A DNA stretch of 64,000 nt from Streptomyces diastatochromogenes (lineage in GTDB: Bacteria; Actinomycetota; Actinomycetes; Streptomycetales; Streptomycetaceae): assembly GCF_002242805.1 (NCBI RefSeq), contig NZ_MCGQ01000006.1:184264-248263 (forward strand), read 5' to 3'. Of this stretch, positions 58,247-64,000 are shown one piece after another (the stretch's first letter is position 1; each line of letters begins with the position of its first letter). The notes beneath the pieces are model-generated. The model worked only from the letters and a program-made list of their open reading frames with translations, made no database searches and was not told where the DNA came from. The position numbers were made by a program, and so were the translations under genes.

Positions 58247-59503
58247 GTGAGAGTGCTGAGACTCAGGTTGTACGGCATCGCGTTCATCGCCGTACTCGCG
58301 CTGCTGCTGTCGCTCGCGGTGGCCGTGTACCAGCAGGCGTTCACGTCCGTCGTGCGCATCACCCTGCAGGCCGACAGCCTCGGCAACCAGCTCGATCCAC
58401 GGGCCGACGTCAAGCTGCGCGGACTGCTGGTCGGCGAGGTGCGCGAGGTGCACGCGGACGGCACGAAGGCCACGCTCGACATCGCGCTCAAGCCCCAGTA
58501 CGTCGCGTACATCCCCTCGGACGTGCACGCGCGGCTGCTGCCCAAGACGCTGTTCGGCGAGAAGTACGTGGACCTGGTGGCGCCCGCGCGCTCTGCGCAG
58601 TCGTCGGTTCGGCCGATCCGCGCCGGGGACGTCATCACCCAGGACCGCACACAGGTCGGCATCGAGGTGCAGCAGCTGATGAACGACCTGCTGCCGCTGC
58701 TGCGGACCGTCCGGCCGGGCGAACTCAACGCCACCCTCTCGGCGTTCGCCACCGCGCTGGAGGGCCGCGGCGACCGTATCGGTGACAACCTCACCCGGGT
58801 CGAGGGCTATCTGCGCCGCCTCAACCCGCACCTGCCGTCGCTCCAGGAGGACATCGCGCGGTTCGCCGATGTCGCCGAGGTGTACGGCGACGCCGCGCCC
58901 GACCTGATGCGGATCCTGCACAACACGGTCACCACCAGCCGGACCATCGTCGAGCAGAAGGACCGGCTGGCCGCCGCGCTGCGGACGACCGCCACGGTCG
59001 CGGGCACCGCGGACGACTTCCTCGCCCAGAACGGCGACCGGCTGATCACCCTCGGCCGGATCTCCCGCCCCACGCTGGAGCTGTTCGCCCGCTACTCCCC
59101 CGAGTACCCGTGCCTGTTGCAGGGCCTGGTCCGGCAGGAGAAGGCGTCGGAGGACGCGTTCCGGGGCGGCGAGATGCGGATCACCCTCGAGGTCGTACGG
59201 CCGCAGGCCGCGTACCGGCCCGGCGAGGAGCCGGTCTACGGCGAGCGGTCGGGGCCGAACTGCCGGGGCCTGCCGCATCCGCAGGTGCCCGGCCCGAAAC
59301 CCCATCTCAACGACGGTACGTCGGCCGGAAGTCCGGGCGGCGCGCTCCCCGGAGGTGTCGACGTGTCCGCCACCGCGGCCGAGCAGCGGGCCGTCGGCTC
59401 GCTCGTGGCCCCTGTCATGGGCGTCCCCGCGGACGAGGTGCCGCCCGTCGCGACCCTGCTGTTCGGGCCGCTGGCCCGCGGGACGGCGGTGAGCGTCGCA
59501 TGA
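58247..59503 (+). CDS. MCE-family protein A
   Basis: 418-aa MCE protein with one N-terminal membrane helix (FIAVLALLLSLAVAVYQQAF). The MCE domain (about 35-120) reads VRITLQADSLGNQLDPRADVKLRGLLVGEVREVHADGTKATLDIAL with FGEKYVDLVAP. A long alpha-helical needle domain follows (about 145-330) and a loose C-terminal tail. It forms part of the periplasmic tunnel that carries lipids or steroids to the permease. GTG at 58247 is chosen; a GTG at 58238 overlaps the preceding stop. The next gene overlaps by 4 bp. Confidence 0.92.
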   Translation: MRVLRLRLYGIAFIAVLALLLSLAVAVYQQAFTSVVRITLQADSLGNQLDPRADVKLRGLLVGEVREVHADGTKATLDIALKPQYVAYIPSDVHARLLPKTLFGEKYVDLVAPARSAQSSVRPIRAGDVITQDRTQVGIEVQQLMNDLLPLLRTVRPGELNATLSAFATALEGRGDRIGDNLTRVEGYLRRLNPHLPSLQEDIARFADVAEVYGDAAPDLMRILHNTVTTSRTIVEQKDRLAAALRTTATVAGTADDFLAQNGDRLITLGRISRPTLELFARYSPEYPCLLQGLVRQEKASEDAFRGGEMRITLEVVRPQAAYRPGEEPVYGERSGPNCRGLPHPQVPGPKPHLNDGTSAGSPGGALPGGVDVSATAAEQRAVGSLVAPVMGVPADEVPPVATLLFGPLARGTAVSVA

Positions 59504-60540
59504 GGACCGCAGGAGCCCGGCAGACCGCCGCCCCGCTCATCAAGTTCAGCCTCTTCGCGCTGGTCACGATCGCGGCGACGGCCCTGCTCGCCGCGACCAT
59601 CGTCAACATCTCCTTCACTCCGAAGGACACGTACCACGCGGTCTTCAGCGACGTCACCGGGCTGGAGACCGGCGACGACATCCGGGTGGCCGGGGTGCGG
59701 GTCGGGGAGGTCGAGGGCATCCGGATCAAGGACCGGACGCTGGCCGAGGTCACCTTCACCGTCACCGCGGACCGCCCGCTGCCGGCCGGCACCCACGCGG
59801 TCGTCCGCTACCGGAACCTGGTCGGGCAGCGGTACATCGCGCTCACCGAGGGCGTGGGCGACAGCACCCTCCGGCTGCGGCCGGGCGGCACCATCCCGCT
59901 GTCCCGGACCCAGCCGGCGCTCGACCTCAACGCGCTGCTGGGCGGCTTCAAGCCGCTGTTCGCCGCGCTCAGCCCGAACGACGTCAACCAGCTCGCCACC
60001 GAGATCATCCAGACCCTGCAGGGCGAGGGCGGCACGGTGAACAGCCTGCTCGCGCACACGGCCTCGCTCACCACGACCCTCGCCGACCGGGACGAGCTGA
60101 TCGGCTCGGTGATCGACAACCTCAACACCGTGCTGGGGACGCTAGACAAGCGCGGTGCCCGCTTCTCCGGGCTGCTCAAGCAGTTGCGGCGGGTCATCTC
60201 CGGGCTGTCCGCCGACCGCAAGCCCATCGGGGACTCCCTGGTGAACATCGGCGCCCTCGCCGACGCCACCTCCGGGCTGCTGAAGGACGCGCGCCCGCCG
60301 CTGAAGGACGACATCGCCGGGCTGACCGACCTGACCGGAACGCTGAACGACAACGAGAAGACCGTGGAGGGCGTGCTGAAGCGGCTGCCGAACAAGCTCG
60401 ACGAGCTGACCGGGACGGCGTCCTACGGCTCGTGGTTCAACTTCTACCTCTGCGACTTCGACGGCCGGATCGTGCTGCCGAAGACCAAGAAGGTGCTCAC
60501 ACCCGAGATGCACGTGGCACGGGCGAGGTGCGGCGGATGA
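59500..60540 (+). CDS. MCE-family protein B
   Basis: 346-aa MCE protein. A membrane anchor LIKFSLFALVTIAATALLAATIV (about 13-35) leads into the MCE domain (about 40-125) FTPKDTYHAVFSDVTGLETGDDIRVAGVRVGEVEGIRIKDRTLAEVTFTV and YRNLVGQRYIALTEG. A helical part follows with LIGSVIDNLNTVLGTLDKRG. Part of the MceA-F series; the ATG overlaps MceA by 4 bp and the stop overlaps MceC by 4 bp. Confidence 0.92.
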   Translation: MRTAGARQTAAPLIKFSLFALVTIAATALLAATIVNISFTPKDTYHAVFSDVTGLETGDDIRVAGVRVGEVEGIRIKDRTLAEVTFTVTADRPLPAGTHAVVRYRNLVGQRYIALTEGVGDSTLRLRPGGTIPLSRTQPALDLNALLGGFKPLFAALSPNDVNQLATEIIQTLQGEGGTVNSLLAHTASLTTTLADRDELIGSVIDNLNTVLGTLDKRGARFSGLLKQLRRVISGLSADRKPIGDSLVNIGALADATSGLLKDARPPLKDDIAGLTDLTGTLNDNEKTVEGVLKRLPNKLDELTGTASYGSWFNFYLCDFDGRIVLPKTKKVLTPEMHVARARCGG

Positions 60541-61775
60541 GCCTGCGTCCCCTGGGGCGGCGAGGCCGCCCCGAGCCCCTGGTGAAGGTGCGCGTCCTGC
60601 CACCGCGGCTGCCGAAGCTCCCCCGGCGGCCGAAGCGCACTCCCCACCCCGAACCTCTGGTGAAAGTGCGCGTCCTGCCGCCCCAGCTGCCGAAGCTCCC
60701 CGGGCGGACGAAGCGCACGCCCCGCCCCGAACCCCTCGTAAAAGTGCGCGTCCTGCCGCCCAGACTGCCCCGGATCCGGCTGAAGCGCCCCCGGCTCAAG
60801 CCCTTCCGTGAGCGCAACCCGCTCGTCGTGGGCGCTGTCGGGCTGACCGTCCTCGCGCTGCTGACCGTCGCCGCGTTCAACGCCGACAGCCTGCCGCTGA
60901 TCGGCGGCGGCGACACGTACAGCGCGGACTTCTCGGAGGCGGGCGGGCTCAAGCCGGGCGACGAGGTGCGGATCGCCGGGGTCAAGGTCGGCAAGGTCGA
61001 GGACGTCGACCTGGCCGGCGACCACGTCAAGGTGACCTTCAAGGTCAAGGGCGACCCGGCGTTCGGCACCGACACCGGCGCGTCGATCCGGGTCAAGACC
61101 ATCCTCGGCGCGAAGTACCTGGCCCTGCACCCGAAGGGGCCGGGCCGGTTGAAGCCCGGCAGCGAGATCCCGCTCCGGCGGACCGTGTCGGCGTACGACG
61201 TCGTCCAGGCCTTCAGCGATCTCACGACCACCACCGAGGAGGTCGACACGGACCGCCTCGCGAAGGCGCTGGACACGATCTCCGCCACCTTCCAGGACTC
61301 GCCCGAGGAAGTGCGGGCGTCGATCAAGGGACTGTCGAGGATCTCCAGGACCGTCGCCTCCCGCGACAAGGCGTTGCGCGACCTGCTCGACCACGCGAAC
61401 GGAGTCACCAAGGTGCTCGCCGGCCACACGAAGGACTTCTCCGCGCTGGTGACGGACGGGAACGCGCTGTTCAAGGAGATCAGCAAGCGGCGCACGGCGA
61501 TCCACAACCTCCTCAAGAGCAGCGCCCTGCTCGGTATCGAACTCTCCGGCCTGGTCGAGGACAACCGGAAGGAGATCGGGCCGGCCCTGAAGAACCTCGA
61601 CACCTTCGTGCAGATGCTCGAACGCAACCAGGCGAGCCTCGACCGGAGCGTCAAGCTGCTCGCGCCCTACGTGCGGCTCTTCACCAACACCCTGGGCAAC
61701 GGCCGCTGGTTCGACTCGTACGTGCAGAACCTGGTCGCCGCCCCGGTCACGCCACGGACGGGAGGCACCCGATGA
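60537..61775 (+). CDS. MCE-family protein C with a triplicated N-terminal repeat
   Basis: 412-aa MCE protein. Unusually, residues about 12-83 are three copies of a 26-residue basic, proline-rich unit, PEPLVKVRVLPPxLPKLPxR, ahead of the membrane helix NPLVVGAVGLTVLALLTVAAF (about 94-114). The MCE domain follows (about 125-205): YSADFSEAGGLKPGDEVRIAGVKVGKVEDVDLAGDHVKVTFKV and LGAKYLALHPKG. A helical needle (about 230-390) ends it. The repeated part should lie in the cytoplasm and be strongly positive. The ATG overlaps MceB by 4 bp. Confidence 0.92.
   Translation: MSLRPLGRRGRPEPLVKVRVLPPRLPKLPRRPKRTPHPEPLVKVRVLPPQLPKLPGRTKRTPRPEPLVKVRVLPPRLPRIRLKRPRLKPFRERNPLVVGAVGLTVLALLTVAAFNADSLPLIGGGDTYSADFSEAGGLKPGDEVRIAGVKVGKVEDVDLAGDHVKVTFKVKGDPAFGTDTGASIRVKTILGAKYLALHPKGPGRLKPGSEIPLRRTVSAYDVVQAFSDLTTTTEEVDTDRLAKALDTISATFQDSPEEVRASIKGLSRISRTVASRDKALRDLLDHANGVTKVLAGHTKDFSALVTDGNALFKEISKRRTAIHNLLKSSALLGIELSGLVEDNRKEIGPALKNLDTFVQMLERNQASLDRSVKLLAPYVRLFTNTLGNGRWFDSYVQNLVAAPVTPRTGGTR
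60570..60785. repeat. 78-bp in-frame repeat in MceC
   Basis: Three head-to-tail copies of a 78-bp unit (60570-60647, 60648-60725, 60726 to about 60785) encode the repeated N-terminal block of MceC. The first two are highly similar in DNA; the third diverges after LPPRLPRI. The period is a multiple of 3, so it is a coding expansion. Confidence 0.85.
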
Positions 61776-62881
61776 CCCGCAGACTCCTGGCGCTGTTCAC
61801 CGCACTCGCGGTCGTGGTCGGGCTCGCCGTCCTCCTGTGGCCGCACCCCGACCCCGTCCGCGTCACGGCGTACTTCCCGCGCACCGTCGGCATCTACCCC
61901 GGTTCCGACGTCCGCGTCCTCGGCGTCCGCATCGGCGAGGTCAAGCGGATCACGCCGGAGGGCGGCCGGGTGCGGGTGGAGCTGGAGTACGAGCAGGGGC
62001 GCAAGGTCCCGGCGGACGCGCAGGCCGCCATCATCAACTCCTCGGTGGTCAGCGACCGTTATGTGCAGCTGCTGCCGGTGTACCGGAAGGGCCCGGCGCT
62101 GCGGGACGGCGACGTCATCCCCGAGTCCCGTACCGCCGTCCCCGTCGAGCTGGACCGGATCTTCGACAGCCTGCACACCACGGCCGAGGCGCTCGGCCCG
62201 AACGGCGCCAACAAGAAGGGCTCGCTGTCGCGGCTGCTCGGGGTGAGCGCGGACAACCTCCGGGGCCAGGGCGAGAACCTCAACCAGACGGTCGAGGACC
62301 TCTCGCAGGCGGTCACCACGCTGTCCGACGGCCGCGGCGACCTGTTCGGCACCGTGCGCAACCTCCAGGTGTTCACGGCCGCGCTGGCGGCGGACGACCA
62401 GAGCGTGCGGTCGTTCAACACCAGCCTCGCCGAGGTGGCCGCGCAGCTGGCCGGGGAGCGCAAGGACCTCGCGGCGGCGCTGCAGAACCTCGGCGCGGCC
62501 CTCGGCGACGTGTCCGACTTCGTGAAGCACAACAAGAAGGCGCTGACCTCGGACGTGCGGGGGCTCAGCAAGGTCACCAAGGTCCTGGTCACCCAACGGG
62601 CCGCACTGGAGGAGCTGTTGGACGTCGCCCCCACCGGCCTGTCGAACCTGCAGAACGCCTACAACCCCGCCGCCGGCACCCTCGACACCCGCAACAACGC
62701 GCAGACACCGCAGGACCCGGCATCCCTGCTCTGTTCGCTCCTGAGGACGACCGGGGACGACCACGGCAACTGCGCGGAGCTGAAGAAGCTCTTCGACTCC
62801 CTGCCCAAGGTGCCGACGGCCCCGTCCTCGACGGGCACGGTCGACAAGACCCTCGGCGGAATCCTGGGGGCCCGGGCATGA
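61772..62881 (+). CDS. MCE-family protein D
   Basis: 369-aa MCE protein with an N-terminal membrane helix (LLALFTALAVVVGLAVLLWP). The MCE domain (about 28-110) reads RVTAYFPRTVGIYPGSDVRVLGVRIGEVKRITPEGGRVRVELEY and SVVSDRYVQLLPVY. A long helical domain follows (about 130-310), with VTTLSDGRGDLFGTVRNLQVFTAALAADDQSVR. The ATG overlaps the MceC stop by 4 bp. It is part of the lipid-conducting periplasmic assembly. Confidence 0.92.
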   Translation: MTRRLLALFTALAVVVGLAVLLWPHPDPVRVTAYFPRTVGIYPGSDVRVLGVRIGEVKRITPEGGRVRVELEYEQGRKVPADAQAAIINSSVVSDRYVQLLPVYRKGPALRDGDVIPESRTAVPVELDRIFDSLHTTAEALGPNGANKKGSLSRLLGVSADNLRGQGENLNQTVEDLSQAVTTLSDGRGDLFGTVRNLQVFTAALAADDQSVRSFNTSLAEVAAQLAGERKDLAAALQNLGAALGDVSDFVKHNKKALTSDVRGLSKVTKVLVTQRAALEELLDVAPTGLSNLQNAYNPAAGTLDTRNNAQTPQDPASLLCSLLRTTGDDHGNCAELKKLFDSLPKVPTAPSSTGTVDKTLGGILGARA

Positions 62882-64000
62882 GTGTGCTGCGCAAGGGCCG
62901 GGTGGCCGCCTGGACGGCGGTCGGTTCGCTGCTGCTGACCGGCTGCGAGTTCAACGGCTGGTACGACGTCCCGCTCCCCGGAGGCGCCGCCGCGGACGGC
63001 CGCGCGTACCACGTCACGGTCGAGTTCAGGGACGTCATGGATCTGGTGCCGCAGTCGGCGGTCAAGGTCGACAACGTCACCGTGGGCGCGGTGGAGAAGG
63101 TGGAGCTGGACGGCTGGCACGCGCGCGTGCGGCTGCGGATCGCCGACACGGTGAAGCTGCCCGGCAACGCGGTCGCCGAGCTGCGGCAGACGAGCATGCT
63201 CGGCGAGAAGTACGTGGCGCTGTCCCCGCCGGCCGGCACGCAGCCCGTCGGCCGGCTCCGCGACGGCGACCGCATCCCGCTGTCCCGCAGCGGCCGCAAC
63301 CCGGACGTCGAAGAGGTGCTGTCCGCCCTGTCCGCGCTCCTCAACGGCGGCGGGGTGGCCCAGCTCAAGACGATCACCGTCGAGCTGAACAAGGCCCTGG
63401 ACGGCCGCGAGAGCCGGGTCAGGTCCCTGCTCAAGGAACTCGACACCTTCCTCGGGGGCCTCGACGACCAGCGGGCGGACATCGTCCGCGCGCTCAAGGG
63501 CGTCGACCGGCTGGCCGAGCGGCTGAAGAAGGAGAAGAGGACGATCGCCGAGGCCGTCGACACCATGCCGCCCGCCCTGAAGGTCCTCGCCGACCAGCGC
63601 CGCGACCTGACCAAGATGCTCACCGGCCTGTCCCGGCTCGGCAAGACCGGCACCAAGGTCGTGAACGCCTCGCGGGACGACACCGTCGCCAACCTCAGGC
63701 AGCTCCGGCCCATCCTGCAGCAGCTGAACAAGGCGGGCGACGATCTGCCCAACTCCCTTGAGCTGCTGACCACTTACCCGTTCCCGCGCAACGTGGTGGA
63801 CGCCGTCAAGGGCGACTACGTCAACCTGAAGATCACCGCCGACCTGGACCTGGCGGGCATCTACGGCAACGTCACCGACAAGCCGGGCAAGGGCAGGAGC
63901 ACCCCGGCGCCCGGGATCCCGGACCTGCCGAGCGTCCCCACCCCCACCCCCCTCCCGTCCACCCCGTCCCTGCCGGACACCCCGTCCGTGCCCCCTGTCC
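62878..64000 (+). CDS. MCE-family lipoprotein E (partial, cut by window edge)
   Basis: At least 374 codons; the reading frame is open to the window edge. The N-terminus MSVLRKGRVAAWTAVGSLLLTGCEFNGW has a lipobox LTGC, as in MceE lipoproteins. The MCE domain (about 44-125) contains YHVTVEFRDVMDLVPQSAVKVDNVTVGAVEKVELDGWHARVRLRI and LGEKYVALSPP. A helical stretch follows to about 330, then a Pro/Ser/Thr-rich tail (SVPTPTPLPSTPSLPDTPS). The ATG overlaps the MceD stop by 4 bp. An MceF gene would be expected just to the right. Confidence 0.9.
   Translation, partial: MSVLRKGRVAAWTAVGSLLLTGCEFNGWYDVPLPGGAAADGRAYHVTVEFRDVMDLVPQSAVKVDNVTVGAVEKVELDGWHARVRLRIADTVKLPGNAVAELRQTSMLGEKYVALSPPAGTQPVGRLRDGDRIPLSRSGRNPDVEEVLSALSALLNGGGVAQLKTITVELNKALDGRESRVRSLLKELDTFLGGLDDQRADIVRALKGVDRLAERLKKEKRTIAEAVDTMPPALKVLADQRRDLTKMLTGLSRLGKTGTKVVNASRDDTVANLRQLRPILQQLNKAGDDLPNSLELLTTYPFPRNVVDAVKGDYVNLKITADLDLAGIYGNVTDKPGKGRSTPAPGIPDLPSVPTPTPLPSTPSLPDTPSVPPV

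Overview
The window is chromosomal DNA from a high-GC actinomycete, almost certainly a Streptomyces. The evidence is very strong third-position G/C bias, frequent GTG/TTG starts, ATGA-type translational coupling, abundant small regulators, a secreted RNase of the RNase Sa type, and families typical of the genus (DUF5955, EACC1-caspase, MCE cluster next to an ECF sigma gene). I see no rRNA, tRNA, CRISPR array, insertion sequence or integrase. The last gene runs off the right edge.

Layout. 0-8.9 kb: GntR regulator and divergent Gfo/Idh/MocA dehydrogenase with duplicated TTGTCCGGACATT sites; a P450, response regulator and histidine kinase on the minus strand, with a 25-bp tandem repeat between kinase and regulator; an RNase Sa homologue; small enzymes. 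8.9-12.6 kb: allantoicase and allantoinase divergent from an IclR (AllR-like) regulator. 12.6-16.8 kb: a caspase-like protease fused to a membrane domain and beta-propeller, translationally coupled to an EACC1-like protein (a conflict-system arrangement), then DUF5955. 16.9-19.3 kb: MobA-like nucleotidyltransferase and malate synthase. 19.3-24.2 kb: STAND NTPase with WD40-like repeats, Rdx (SelW-like) protein and HipA-like kinase. 24.4-30.8 kb: FAD monooxygenase, two divergent IucA/IucC synthetases, and a secreted VWA protein with a membrane-anchored partner. 31-46.8 kb: mixed metabolic and regulatory genes, including two HxlR regulators, an alanine-type aminotransferase, a secreted trypsin-like protease, a 39-bp minisatellite, an MFS exporter, and a MOSC-ferredoxin reductase fusion. 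46.8-53.2 kb: TMEM175-like channel and a purine operon (uraD, uraH, uricase, 8-oxoguanine/guanine-type deaminase, NCS2 permease) with an upstream HTH gene and a small thiamine-binding-like gene. 53.5-64 kb: a lytic transglycosylase-like protein, an ECF sigma factor with a membrane tail, and an MCE lipid-import operon (ATPase, two YrbE permeases, MceA-E).

How the genes work together. The purine genes lie in three separate loci but form one pathway: urate to 5-hydroxyisourate, OHCU and allantoin (50.6-52.5 kb), allantoin to allantoate and ureidoglycolate (9-11.5 kb), and the resulting glyoxylate plus acetyl-CoA to malate (malate synthase, 17.7 kb). All three promoter regions carry the same inverted motif TCAAC-N5-RTTGA, and two also carry a near-identical TTCC-N7-GGAA motif. 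This suggests one regulator, most simply the IclR protein at 11.8 kb, controls the route. The caspase/EACC1 pair, the STAND protein and the HipA-like kinase lie within about 12 kb of each other, interrupted by the MobA-like and malate synthase genes, and may be a small immunity or regulated-cell-death neighbourhood. All assignments come from reading motifs by eye; no database search was run.
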